Part shown: one piece after another, positions 7,892 through 15,421 of the stretch | Layout of the letters: each line of letters begins with the position of its first letter | How positions within the stretch are numbered: position 1 is the first letter of the stretch | NCBI GenBank assembly: GCA_024709485.1 | Contig: JANJWO010000018.1 | Location: 1 to 64,000 of the forward strand | DNA from: Hydrogenophilaceae bacterium | GTDB lineage: Bacteria > Pseudomonadota > Gammaproteobacteria > Burkholderiales > Thiobacillaceae | Direction of reading: 5' to 3' | DNA: 64,000 nucleotides | Made by a program: the position numbers and the translations under genes | Notes under the pieces: model-generated | What the model was told of the DNA's origin: nothing | Seen by the model: only the letters and a program-made list of their open reading frames with translations | The model's database searches: none

Positions 7892-8357
7892 GGTCCTCCT
7901 CGTAGATTTCGTGCAGGCGGTGGATGTGCTCCAGATCCTCGTCCGACATCGGCTGGAGGTCGGCGAAAGTTCTCCCGGTGATTTCCTTGCCGCAGCGGGT
8001 GCAGAAGTACAGGGCGTTGGTGCTGAAAAACGGGGTGTCGAAGTGGCAGCCCTTGAACCGGCATACCACCCCGCCAGCGGCGTGGCGCAGCCACGTCCAT
8101 ACGCCCGAATACCGGCACAGCAGCGCGACGTAGAGCGCGTTGGCCACCACCAGCAGCACGCCGCCGGCGAAGCTCCAGGGCTGGCCCAGGTGCGGGTAGA
8201 ACCACAGGTTCCACACGCCCCACAGGGTGAAGAAGGCCATGCTGGCGACCGAGACGCCGGCCACGGCCTTGTCGCGCAGCAGCACGCGGCTGTGGTTCAG
8301 CGTCATCAGCGCGGCCACGGCCTCGAAGCAGCCGTTGATGAGGTCGGGGGTGCTCAT
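7878..8357 (-). CDS. membrane protein with C-terminal zinc-finger-like region
   Basis: A 159-residue protein with two hydrophobic helices (about 33-53 and 61-82) followed by a cytoplasmic tail containing paired cysteines (CRFKGC near 99-104 and CTRC near 119-122) that could bind zinc. The tail ends in acidic residues and histidines. It starts at an ATG overlapping the upstream stop. No family was recognised. The combination suggests a membrane-tethered early protein, perhaps for exclusion or regulation, with no direct evidence. Confidence 0.65.
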   Translation of the reverse strand: MSTPDLINGCFEAVAALMTLNHSRVLLRDKAVAGVSVASMAFFTLWGVWNLWFYPHLGQPWSFAGGVLLVVANALYVALLCRYSGVWTWLRHAAGGVVCRFKGCHFDTPFFSTNALYFCTRCGKEITGRTFADLQPMSDEDLEHIHRLHEIYEEDHAHG

Positions 8358-8827
8358 TTGCGCCTCCGCTTTTCCAGGCCGTGGCGGGCGATGATCTGCT
8401 CGAATATCCGGTTGCCTTCCTTGAAGAAGGTGTGCGGCTCGCGGTGGGTTTCGTGGCATAGGCGCAGCACGTTCATCAGGTGCTCGAAGTGCTCGTCGTC
8501 GAAGTTGCCGATCCCGCTGACGGCCACCTGCACCCTGTCGCCGTTGTACAGGCTGGTCAGGAAGGCCGCGATGCGCACCGCCGTGCTGTAGTTCTGGTTG
8601 AGGGCGAGATCCACGCACCACGCCAGACTATCCCGGCAGCCATTCAGATCCCGCTTGCGGATGGCCTGGGATTCCTCCCATGCATTGCCATTCATGAAGG
8701 CCATGAGCTTCTCGACCTTGTCGCGCTCGATGGTGACGGTCAGCTTCACCATGCCCGGATCGTGCTCGTGCTCCTCGATGGCGTCGGGTTTCAGTTCGGC
8801 CTGGATAATTTCTTCGGTCGCTTTCAT
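8354..8827 (-). CDS. hypothetical phage protein, 157 aa
   Basis: A 157-residue protein with a charged N-terminus (EEHEHDPG), a central helical part (GCRDSLAWCVDLALNQN) and a basic C-terminal tail (GLEKRRRK). Similar sized proteins occur in early regions of related phages without assigned function. The ATG overlaps the stop of the P-loop gene upstream; a GGAGGG lies about ten bases before it. Confidence 0.65.
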   Translation of the reverse strand: MKATEEIIQAELKPDAIEEHEHDPGMVKLTVTIERDKVEKLMAFMNGNAWEESQAIRKRDLNGCRDSLAWCVDLALNQNYSTAVRIAAFLTSLYNGDRVQVAVSGIGNFDDEHFEHLMNVLRLCHETHREPHTFFKEGNRIFEQIIARHGLEKRRRK

Positions 8828-9234
8828 GCCGACTTGCCCTCCTGCCTATGGCCGTGCCACTTGACCAGGATGGCGCCAGATACAGCGAACGGCGGCGTCA
8901 TATTCGTCAGTGCCAGGTCACCTTCTTTGAGCGGCGTCTTCCCGTCCCAGTCATCGACCATGCGTGTGCAACCGTAGCGCTTCATCAGTTGCTGCCCGAG
9001 GCGCGTTTTTCCTGATCCTTGCGGGCCATGCACAATCACAATGCTCTGGCCGTTTCTCCCTCCGATGAGGAGCGATATCTTCTGCATGCCGGGGCGGATG
9101 ACGGGGGTGAGTTTGGTCTGGCCGTCGCGGTCGATCACCAGGTGCAGGTGGCTGGCTTCGGCCTGTTGCGCGGCGGCGATGACGGTGGCGCCGTCGGGGA
9201 TGATGGTGGGCAGGTTCATGACGGCGGCGCTCAT
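8824..9234 (-). CDS. P-loop NTPase-like phage protein
   Basis: A 136-residue protein containing a Walker A motif GPQGSGKT (about 90-97) after a strand SIVIVHG. A possible Walker B-like strand is DLALTNM, but the usual acidic pair is not clear. At this length it is a minimal P-loop fold, perhaps a nucleotide kinase or sorting protein. It lies just downstream of the replication block. Its ATG overlaps the stop of the 155-aa gene (ATGA). Confidence 0.65.
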   Translation of the reverse strand: MSAAVMNLPTIIPDGATVIAAAQQAEASHLHLVIDRDGQTKLTPVIRPGMQKISLLIGGRNGQSIVIVHGPQGSGKTRLGQQLMKRYGCTRMVDDWDGKTPLKEGDLALTNMTPPFAVSGAILVKWHGHRQEGKSA

Positions 9235-9698
9235 GCCTCATCTCCGAACTCGTGCCAGAACCTGGCCTTGATCTCGTCGGCCAGGAGGCCTATGTATGCC
9301 GCGTCCTTGTAGCCCCGCTGGCTATAGTTGGCGATCATTTCCAACCCGATGCGGTTATAGAGTGGGTCGGCGTTCAGAAAGAATTCGGACAAGTCGATTC
9401 CCGTCTTGCCGTCGTACAGGTTGAGCACCAGGCGGCGCAGGCTCCTGGCGGTGAGATTGCTTTCGTCCAGCGCCTCTTTTTTGTATCGGATGAAGGGGCT
9501 GACGGTCTTGTGCTCTGCCAGGGCAAAGGCCGCGCATTCCGCCAGCTTGTCGAAGGCGGCGACGGCTTGGGCCTGCGCCTCGTCGTCGCTGTGCACGTAG
9601 GCTTTCGACAGGGTTTCGTCATCGACCAGCGACTGCACGGCTTGCGCCGCCGCCGCCAGCCTGGTCAGGGTGTTGCTCGGTATTACGATCAGGCACAT
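9231..9698 (-). CDS. hypothetical phage protein, 155 aa
   Basis: The frame starts MCLIVIPSNTLTRLA. The ATG at 9698 is chosen over a GTG six bases upstream because AAAAGGAG is then at proper distance. The product is helical, with a Leu/Tyr-rich middle (RRLVLNLYDG), and ends HEFGDEA. No domain was recognised. It directly follows the primase-helicase gene by 25 bp, so an accessory replication role is possible. Confidence 0.6.
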   Translation of the reverse strand: MCLIVIPSNTLTRLAAAAQAVQSLVDDETLSKAYVHSDDEAQAQAVAAFDKLAECAAFALAEHKTVSPFIRYKKEALDESNLTARSLRRLVLNLYDGKTGIDLSEFFLNADPLYNRIGLEMIANYSQRGYKDAAYIGLLADEIKARFWHEFGDEA

Positions 9699-9723
9699 GG
9701 CCACTCTCCTTTTGGTTGTTGCT

Positions 9724-12405
9724 TCAACTGCGTTTGAAAACCCAGCACTTCACCGTCGTCGGCCTGTCGGGCACGCCGTCGTGTTTGCGGCTGTTGTAGC
9801 GGGCGTGAATGCCGGAGTTGACCGGCTTGATGTCGATGAACTTGCGGAACCGGCTGGTGCGCAGCACTTTCTTTAGCCGGCTGATGTCCGGGATCTGCTG
9901 GCGCTTGTCGGCCGCCACCTGGACGAAGTGGTTGAGGTTGATGGCGATCTCGTTGGCGTCCCTGGCGTGGTTGAGGATCGGCTCGTCTTCGCCGTCCAGG
10001 AAATCGACGATCTCCCAGAATTCCTGCACCAGCGGGTGGTCGGCGTTGATGGCCTGCTGCCGTCCCTTGGCCATTTCGACCAGCTCGTCGTGGACCAGGT
10101 CCCTGCGCTCGTCGCCGATCGGCACGATGGCGGCCAGGGCATCGACCAGGGCCATGAGCTGGGCGTGGTTCTTGATGATGCGCAGGTTCTTGATTTCCTT
10201 GCTGGACGACATGATCTGCTCGTAGACCGGGCACTTGTCCTTGAAGGTCTGCATCACCGCCGCCTCGGCCTTGCAGGCGCGCAGGATGAAGCCGGAAACC
10301 TGCTCGACCGGCAGGCGCTCCAGCTGCTCGGACGCTGCCTTGGTTTTTGGGCTGTGGCTGGCCACGTCGAAGTAGATGTGCACGATGCGCTGCAGCACCG
10401 CGTCGGAGGCCGAGACCTCGGCGTTCTGGCAGATCACGATGGCGCCGCGGAAGGGCGGCTCGCGGGTGTCGTTGCCGCCGTTCTTCACGCCGGTGCTGCG
10501 CACCGAGCGGCCGTTGTAGGCGGTCTTGAGCTCGTCCCAGTCGAAGCCCTTTTGCTTGTTGCGGTCGTCGCCGCTGTCGCGGTCGGATTCGATCAGCACC
10601 ACGGGCAGGTTGGCCACCTGGGCGAAGTTGCGCGCGCGCGCCGCCAGGGTGGATTTGCTCGGGTCAAAGCCCTCGTAATCGCGCCGGCCCAGCAGCTTCC
10701 ACATGAACTCGATCAGGGTGGACTTGCCGGCGCCCGGCTCGCCCACCACCTCAAGAAACGGGTAGCTCTTCTGGTCCGCGCGGATCTGCTCGGCGTAAAG
10801 GCTGCCAAGCCAGAAGGCCAGCGCCGCAATGCCCTTGGCGCCGAAAGCCGTCCACAGCAGCTCGACCCATTCGCTCGTGTAGTCGGACTCGTCGGCGTTG
10901 ATGGCCAGGGTGACAGATTGATTCAGGCTCTTGATGGAGAGCTTGCCGATGTCGAAGAAGTCCTCGTCGTTGATCTCGACCACCTTGCCCCCGGCGACGG
11001 CCAGGTCGTTGAATACCCAGGCGCCGTGTTCCTTGGCGTAGCCGATGAAATCCACCGTCTGCACGGTCTTGATGTCGTAGAGCTGGTCCTTCAGCCAGGT
11101 ATCGAGCTGCCCGGCGCTGCCGGTGTACACCGCGCCGGGGGCAATGCCCAGCAGGCGCTTCTTGAATTCGCTCGAGCTGGAAAGCTGGCTGCCGGTGAAG
11201 GTGTTCTTGATGGGCGCGCCATCGTGCGGGAAATCGACGCGCAGGTAGTACCAGCTCTCGTCGGTGAGGGCATTGGCCTGGTAATACAGCGCGGTCGGGT
11301 TGCAGTTGGCGATCTGCCGCACGCTGTGCGATTCGGCCAGCGCCATTTCGCGCAGCTCGTCTTCGCTCAGATCCTTGAAGCGGTCGGCCAGCGCCTCCCT
11401 GGCCTTGTTGTAGGCGCCGAAGTCGATCTCGAACCAGTACAGGCAGTTCTCGTGGTCGAAGAAGAACGACGCCATGTTCTTGCGGTTGTAGATCAGCAGG
11501 GCCTTTTCCGATGCGCTCTTGGCCGTCAGCAGGCTGCCGTAGTAGCGGTACTCCTCGATGTCCTTTTGCCCCAGCCGGTCGCGCTGGTGCATGTCGTCCC
11601 AGTCCAGCTTTTGTTTGCCCTTGCGCGGTACGAAGGCGGCGCTGGCTTCCCAGCCCTCCTCGCGGCTGCGGTCGACGAACTGGCGCATGAAGCGCCGGCC
11701 GGCCGGGTCGTCGTCCAGCGCCCACACCAGGCGCGGGCGCGGCTTGTCGTTGGCTTCGCACTGCTTGGCGATGCCTTCCAGGAACAGGTTGGGGTAGTTG
11801 TTGCAGGTCAGCGCCGAGGCCGCCCAGATGTCGTGGTGCAGCAGGCCGATGGCCTTGAAGATGCCCTCGACTATCCAGATCTCGCCTTCCGGCATGGGCA
11901 CCGCCGGCGGCACCCAGCAGGTGCCCCGGTAGTTGGCGCCGTAGTTGAAGTGCGCCTTCTTGTCGCCGAAGCGGTGCGGCTGGTCGATGATGCGCTCCCA
12001 GTAGCCGCCATTGGCGATGGGAAAACGCACCGTCGCCGAGCCGATGCCCAGCTTGCGGTCGTGGTAGTACTCCTGCGTGTACCAGCCCTTGATCTTGTCC
12101 AGGTCGAAACCGCGGGTGTATTGCAGGTAGGCGTCGGCGGCCGCGTTGGGCGCCTCCGCCGTCTTCTCGAAGCGGTTGCTCCAGTTATCGAACAGATCCG
12201 GGTACTGGTCCTTGACGTGGATCTCCGCGCCGCACTTGTTGAGCCGGCCGCAGCGCAGCACCCAGGGCTTGTCGGCGTTGGTGTACAGCTCCTTCTTGCC
12301 GCAGCTCGGGCACTTGCCCTGGCGCAGCCAGCCGCCTGGCGCGGTCTTGAAAGCGTAGTCGCGGTCCAGCCTGGGCAGGATCTCGCGCAGTAGATCTGTG
12401 CGCAT
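9724..12405 (-). CDS. phage primase-helicase (zinc ribbon, TOPRIM, P-loop)
   Basis: An 893-residue replication protein. The N-terminal zinc ribbon has C32-x2-C35 and C52-x5-C58. A TOPRIM region follows, with its acidic residue in WIVEG (Glu180) and a later ALDDDPAG (about 235-242). A long middle part precedes a helicase-like P-loop (EVVGEPGAGKSTL, about residue 550) and downstream VVLIESDRD. This is the layout of phage and satellite proteins that prime and unwind at their own origin, replacing the P2 rolling-circle A protein. The start MRTDLL was chosen because the zinc ribbon follows at normal distance; the ribosome site is weak. Confidence 0.85.
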   Translation of the reverse strand: MRTDLLREILPRLDRDYAFKTAPGGWLRQGKCPSCGKKELYTNADKPWVLRCGRLNKCGAEIHVKDQYPDLFDNWSNRFEKTAEAPNAAADAYLQYTRGFDLDKIKGWYTQEYYHDRKLGIGSATVRFPIANGGYWERIIDQPHRFGDKKAHFNYGANYRGTCWVPPAVPMPEGEIWIVEGIFKAIGLLHHDIWAASALTCNNYPNLFLEGIAKQCEANDKPRPRLVWALDDDPAGRRFMRQFVDRSREEGWEASAAFVPRKGKQKLDWDDMHQRDRLGQKDIEEYRYYGSLLTAKSASEKALLIYNRKNMASFFFDHENCLYWFEIDFGAYNKAREALADRFKDLSEDELREMALAESHSVRQIANCNPTALYYQANALTDESWYYLRVDFPHDGAPIKNTFTGSQLSSSSEFKKRLLGIAPGAVYTGSAGQLDTWLKDQLYDIKTVQTVDFIGYAKEHGAWVFNDLAVAGGKVVEINDEDFFDIGKLSIKSLNQSVTLAINADESDYTSEWVELLWTAFGAKGIAALAFWLGSLYAEQIRADQKSYPFLEVVGEPGAGKSTLIEFMWKLLGRRDYEGFDPSKSTLAARARNFAQVANLPVVLIESDRDSGDDRNKQKGFDWDELKTAYNGRSVRSTGVKNGGNDTREPPFRGAIVICQNAEVSASDAVLQRIVHIYFDVASHSPKTKAASEQLERLPVEQVSGFILRACKAEAAVMQTFKDKCPVYEQIMSSSKEIKNLRIIKNHAQLMALVDALAAIVPIGDERRDLVHDELVEMAKGRQQAINADHPLVQEFWEIVDFLDGEDEPILNHARDANEIAINLNHFVQVAADKRQQIPDISRLKKVLRTSRFRKFIDIKPVNSGIHARYNSRKHDGVPDRPTTVKCWVFKRS

Positions 12406-12407
12406 TG

Positions 12408-12623
12408 TCAGGCGGCCGCCTTCTCTGCTTTGGATCCGGCGCACCTCTCGACCAGCTGGCGGATGCCGGAAACCGACCCGCGCGAGCCCAGGTAAACCGG
12501 CCTGGTCGGCATCTTGCGGTAGAGGTGGTACTTGCCGCCCTTCTCGGAAATGAACATGTTGTAATCCCTGCAGAACTGCTGTGCTTCCTTCCAGGCCTGG
12601 GCGTCGGTGCGTTGTACAGCCAT
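12408..12623 (-). CDS. hypothetical phage protein, 71 aa
   Basis: A short basic protein starting MAVQRTDAQAWKEAQQF, with CAGGAGAAAA just upstream of the ATG. It ends 2 bp before the primase start, so it is coupled to replication. There is a single helix followed by a strand-rich middle (KGGKYHLYRKM) and no known motif. Confidence 0.6.
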   Translation of the reverse strand: MAVQRTDAQAWKEAQQFCRDYNMFISEKGGKYHLYRKMPTRPVYLGSRGSVSGIRQLVERCAGSKAEKAAA

Positions 12624-12722
12624 GCTTTTCTCCTGAAATTTGGGTAAAAAAATCCCTTGGGCCGGGCCAGATACATGACCGGTCCTGCTCAAAAAAACGT
12701 GTGGGGGAGTTAGGTCAGGCGC

Positions 12723-13019
12723 TTAGCCTGTGTCGTGGATAGCCATGGCGCGCGGGTGCGGGGGCTCGTCCAATGCCAGCGCCGTCTGTTTGTCCTGGGC
12801 GTTGTTCGCTGCCGGCGAGCGTGGCGAGAGGGGGATGTAGACCTTGGGGTTGGGCGTCATCGACGGCGCGATGGTGCGCACCGCGCTGGTCAGCGCCACC
12901 CAGGTGTGGGCGCAGTCGAGGTTCTGGCACTGCAGGCTGTGCTCGACGGTGAGGTCGCTTATCCTGCGGCTGGTGCGGATTCTGGCGGCGCTGCCGCAGT
13001 GAGGGCACTTGATGCGCAT
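12723..13019 (-). CDS. ogr: Ogr/Delta-like zinc-finger late activator
   Basis: A 98-residue protein starting MRIKCPHCGSAARIRTSR, with the four-cysteine zinc finger C5-x2-C8 and C-x4-C near 31-36 (CQNLDCAHTW) typical of P2 Ogr, 186 B and P4 Delta. These activate phage late promoters by binding a dyad about 55 bases upstream of the transcript start and contacting RNA polymerase. Three matching dyads (TGTW-N11-TACAAC) are present before P/O, V and FI in this prophage. The start has GAGGAGG upstream. Unusually, the gene sits inside the early operon next to replication genes. Confidence 0.88.
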   Translation of the reverse strand: MRIKCPHCGSAARIRTSRRISDLTVEHSLQCQNLDCAHTWVALTSAVRTIAPSMTPNPKVYIPLSPRSPAANNAQDKQTALALDEPPHPRAMAIHDTG

Positions 13020-13192
13020 CAGTCGGCCTCCTCGTCAGTGCCTTGGCCTTTGCCGTTGACCATCCAGTTGAGCAGCCACACGATGCCGGAGACGGCCAGT
13101 ACAGCCACCCACCAAGGTGCTGAGAACAGCACCAGCACGGCGGCACAAATCAGCACCAGCACGATGGTCACGGCCAGGAACATTTCGATCAT
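13019..13192 (-). CDS. two-helix membrane miniprotein, 57 aa
   Basis: The frame begins MIEMFLAVTIVLVLICAAV. Two hydrophobic segments (about 4-23 and 26-43) precede a charged tail ending DEEAD. AAGGAGG lies seven bases before the ATG. The ATG overlaps the upstream stop and the TGA overlaps the Ogr start (TGATG). The size and topology could suit an antiholin-like or exclusion protein, but the function is unknown. Confidence 0.65.
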   Translation of the reverse strand: MIEMFLAVTIVLVLICAAVLVLFSAPWWVAVLAVSGIVWLLNWMVNGKGQGTDEEAD

Positions 13193-13794
13193 GCGCCCCT
13201 CCTTGCAGTCATCGCGGCCTCGATGGCCTCCTGCGTCGTGCGCAGCGCATCGATGGCCTCGGCCACCTGGCGCTGGGCGTTTTCCAGCTCGCCGGCCTCG
13301 ATGCCGTCAACCAGCTGCGCCAGCGCGGCGTTGGCTTCGGCGGTCTCGACCATGTCGCGCTGCAACAGCTTCAATACGGAATCGACCAAGGGCTGCGCCT
13401 CTGTGGACATGGCGCTGGCCGTCATTCCGGCAGGCCGCAGCACGCGGCTGGCGGTCTGCACGCGCAGCCCGACCGGCAGCGCGGCCAGCACGCTGGGCAG
13501 CATATTGAGCGGCAGGTGGTTGCGGTCTTTGCTCACGTCATCCAACCAGCGAAAGATGCGGTCCGCGTTGACGCGCATGCGCTCGAAGTGGTCGCGAGTG
13601 GGCGGGTCGAATGCCACGCCGGTAACCAGGTGCGCGTCGATGCGCTGGTGCGCCTCGACGATCTCCTGGGCCACCGTTTCACGGCTCCAGTAATTGCCGC
13701 GCCGCCAGCCGTCCACCGCATCGCGCAGGATGGTGATGGCCGTGGTCGGTTTGTGCGTATCGCGCTGCATGACTTGATGACCCTGTTTGCCCAT
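13189..13794 (-). CDS. putative phage regulatory protein, 201 aa
   Basis: The 201-residue product contains HKPTTAITILRDAVDGW near the start and long helices throughout, without membrane segments. It occupies the position of regulatory CII-type proteins in some P2-like phages, and the first 60 residues could form a helical DNA-binding domain, but I cannot assign a family with confidence. Its ATG overlaps the stop of the upstream small gene (TAATG). A later ATG at 13770 is an alternative start. Confidence 0.55.
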   Translation of the reverse strand: MGKQGHQVMQRDTHKPTTAITILRDAVDGWRRGNYWSRETVAQEIVEAHQRIDAHLVTGVAFDPPTRDHFERMRVNADRIFRWLDDVSKDRNHLPLNMLPSVLAALPVGLRVQTASRVLRPAGMTASAMSTEAQPLVDSVLKLLQRDMVETAEANAALAQLVDGIEAGELENAQRQVAEAIDALRTTQEAIEAAMTARRGA

Positions 13795-14069
13795 TATTTC
13801 GACAAAGAGGCGGCGGCACGGGATTTGGCCGCACCGCCGCGCGAAATGCCCCGCTTGGCGCGAGGCTTGGAGGACGGGTCGAATTCGGGATAAAGCATTT
13901 CACGGCCCTTGAGGTAGCACTGGCGCGCATGGGCGGACTTGCTGACCCCGCTCTCTTTTGCCAGGGTGGCCGCCTGCTCAAGCTCGTTCGGCATCAGGCG
14001 AAGGGCGATAGGCTTCTTCGTGGCGAGGCCGGATGGGTTGCGCTCTTTTTTACCCTGCTTACGCGTCAT
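13794..14069 (-). CDS. ribbon-helix-helix-like DNA-binding protein
   Basis: A 91-residue basic protein starting MTRKQGKKERNPSG. The segment PIALRLMPNELEQAATLAKESGVSKSAHAR has the strand-helix-helix pattern of Arc/MobC-type ribbon-helix-helix proteins; the C-terminus is rich in Lys, Arg and Ala. It is divergent from the repressor across a 54-bp switch region and is the first gene of the early operon, the place of Cox or Apl in P2-like phages. The start was chosen to leave the operator region non-coding. Confidence 0.6.
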   Translation of the reverse strand: MTRKQGKKERNPSGLATKKPIALRLMPNELEQAATLAKESGVSKSAHARQCYLKGREMLYPEFDPSSKPRAKRGISRGGAAKSRAAASLSK

Positions 14070-14088
14070 GCTGTATAAAGTTCTTGAA

Positions 14089-14102
14089 CAAGTGTTACAC
14101 AT
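14089..14102. promoter_or_regulatory. putative operator with GTGTTACAC core
   Basis: CAAGTGTTACACAT contains a 9-bp dyad, GTGT-T-ACAC. It lies in the 54-bp gap between the divergent early gene (start 14069) and the repressor (start 14124). The same 14 bases occur again at 37183-37196, immediately before the start of the second D12 methylase gene. A shared phage regulator is the simplest reading. Confidence 0.5.
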
Positions 14103-14107
14103 TATTG

Positions 14108-14123
14108 GTGAAGAAAACTTCAC
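14108..14123. promoter_or_regulatory. inverted repeat abutting repressor start
   Basis: GTGAAG-AAAA-CTTCAC is a perfect 6-bp inverted repeat with a four-base spacer ending exactly at the ATG of the repressor. No good Shine-Dalgarno sequence is present. It is a natural candidate for autoregulation by the repressor. Confidence 0.45.
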
Positions 14124-14474
14124 ATGTCAAGCGATTTAGATGAAATTATTTTCGGTATAGGCCCAAGATTCGCCGAAGAGCGCGAGCGGCTGGGCTATAC
14201 CCAAGGGCAGCTGGCCACCCGGCTGGCCACGACCGAGCGGACGTTGATTGACTATGAATCCTCCAAGACCCCGCCGAAAGTGCCGAAGCTTCTGCTTTTC
14301 TGGGGTATCGGTGCCGACATCCTGTATATCCTGACCGGCGAGAGAGGACCTATCGAAGAGGGTGACGAGGCGCCGCCGGCATCGAATCTGGCTGCTGCCA
14401 TGATCGGCCTGACGCTGTCCGAGGAAGATGCCGACCTGGTGCTGGCTCTGGCAAGACGACTGGCCGGCCGCTGA
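14124..14474 (+). CDS. HTH-type phage repressor
   Basis: A 116-residue protein with an N-terminal XRE/Cro-type helix-turn-helix (about 14-70): ERERLGYTQGQLATRLATTERTLIDYE is the classic pattern, followed by LLLFWGIGADILYILTGE. The C-terminal helix (about 90-116) probably dimerises. It is the only rightward gene in the left part of the prophage and is divergent from the early operon, so it is the likely lysogeny repressor, by analogy with P2 C. Two dyad sequences lie in the shared promoter region. Confidence 0.85.
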   Translation: MSSDLDEIIFGIGPRFAEERERLGYTQGQLATRLATTERTLIDYESSKTPPKVPKLLLFWGIGADILYILTGERGPIEEGDEAPPASNLAAAMIGLTLSEEDADLVLALARRLAGR

Positions 14475-14494
14475 TGCGACCAGCCTGGGCAGGG

Positions 14495-14716
14495 CTATCT
14501 GGCGTTATTCCCTCCTGTCAACTCAGCCACCAGCTTGTCCTGCCGTTCCAGGTTTTCGTGAATCATGCCCAGCAGATCGGCGAAGTCGCGCGGCGCAATC
14601 TCAACGATGTCTTCATTGGCGGCATCGAGCAGCTTGACCAGCACCCCCATTGACCTCGTTACCCTGGCATAGCCATTAATTGCGTCGTTAACCTTAACCT
14701 GGACCCTGTACGTCAT
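14495..14716 (-). CDS. hypothetical phage protein, 73 aa
   Basis: The frame starts MTYRVQVKVNDAINGY with AAGGAGGT at ideal spacing, which fixes the start. It ends IAPRDFADLLGMIHENLERQ and a polar tail. It is convergent with the repressor (20 bp gap) and lies outside both the late and early operons, so it may be a lysogenic-conversion gene. No domain was recognised. Confidence 0.6.
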   Translation of the reverse strand: MTYRVQVKVNDAINGYARVTRSMGVLVKLLDAANEDIVEIAPRDFADLLGMIHENLERQDKLVAELTGGNNAR

Positions 14717-14839
14717 AAATACCTCCTTCTTTTTAGATGGACAGCGCAGGCCTTTCATTGCAGACACTGCGCGGGCCACCGCCGCATGGCGATGGAAACA
14801 ACACCATCGTCACGTCCGTGATGAATAAATAGGGAGGCG

Positions 14840-14863
14840 AAAAAAAGGCCGCTGATGCGGCCT
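14840..14863 (-). terminator. Rho-independent terminator
   Basis: On the minus strand a GGCCGC-ATCA-GCGGCC hairpin (14847-14862) is followed by a run of seven T. It lies 22 bp beyond the stop of the OB-fold gene (14885-15319) and would end that transcript. Confidence 0.75.
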
Positions 14864-14884
14864 GGCTTGGGTGGATTGTCCTCT

Positions 14885-15319
14885 TCAATTCGATGCGAAG
14901 ACGCAGTCGCTACCTGCTGGCGACCCCACGATACGCATCATTCTGTCGCAGCGGATGGTTACCTTCGCGCCCTTGTTCAGCGCAATGGCTTTCCCCTTTT
15001 CGGATTCGACCACCTCGAGCGCTGCAGACATGAACTCGTTGGGCGTTCTCAGGCGGATCACGATGTTGTCGAAAGCGTCCTTGTCGATGGATTGCACGGT
15101 GCCGGTTACCTCGACCTGCTTGCCCTTGAGCCGCTCGTCGGTGGCCACCTCGTTGGCCTCGTAGGCGTTGAACAATTCCACCGCTGTAACCTTGACGACT
15201 TCTGCAGGCTTCGCGGGTGCTTCGGCCACGCTGGCAACGTTCTCGTCGGGCCCGGCGATGATGCCGATGATAATCAGCGCCAGGAACCCGATGCCGATCC
15301 ACTTGAATGCTTTTTTCAT
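14885..15319 (-). CDS. membrane-anchored OB-fold (tRNA_anti-like) protein
   Basis: A 144-residue protein with an N-terminal signal-anchor (MKKAFKWIGIGFLALIIIG) followed by a domain beginning VTAVELFNAYEANEVATDERLKGKQVEVTG, typical of the OB-fold tRNA_anti-like family, and ending with a cysteine pair (IRCDRM...SDCVF) likely to be oxidised outside the cytoplasm. It has its own terminator and lies between the D gene and the repressor, so it looks like a cargo gene expressed in the lysogen. The ligand is unknown. Confidence 0.75.
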   Translation of the reverse strand: MKKAFKWIGIGFLALIIIGIIAGPDENVASVAEAPAKPAEVVKVTAVELFNAYEANEVATDERLKGKQVEVTGTVQSIDKDAFDNIVIRLRTPNEFMSAALEVVESEKGKAIALNKGAKVTIRCDRMMRIVGSPAGSDCVFASN

Positions 15320-15421
15320 GTCCTCTCCTTCTGTTGTGTGGAAGCCAATTATGCCACGTACATGTCAACACATAGGCCAAGCCGAGATCGCCTCACCACG
15401 GCGATTCTCGCAAGCCGGTTT

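Noticed and set aside
9928-12393. Plus-strand open frame of about 820 codons
   Set aside because: Antisense to the primase-helicase, which has zinc, TOPRIM and P-loop motifs; no motif on this strand.
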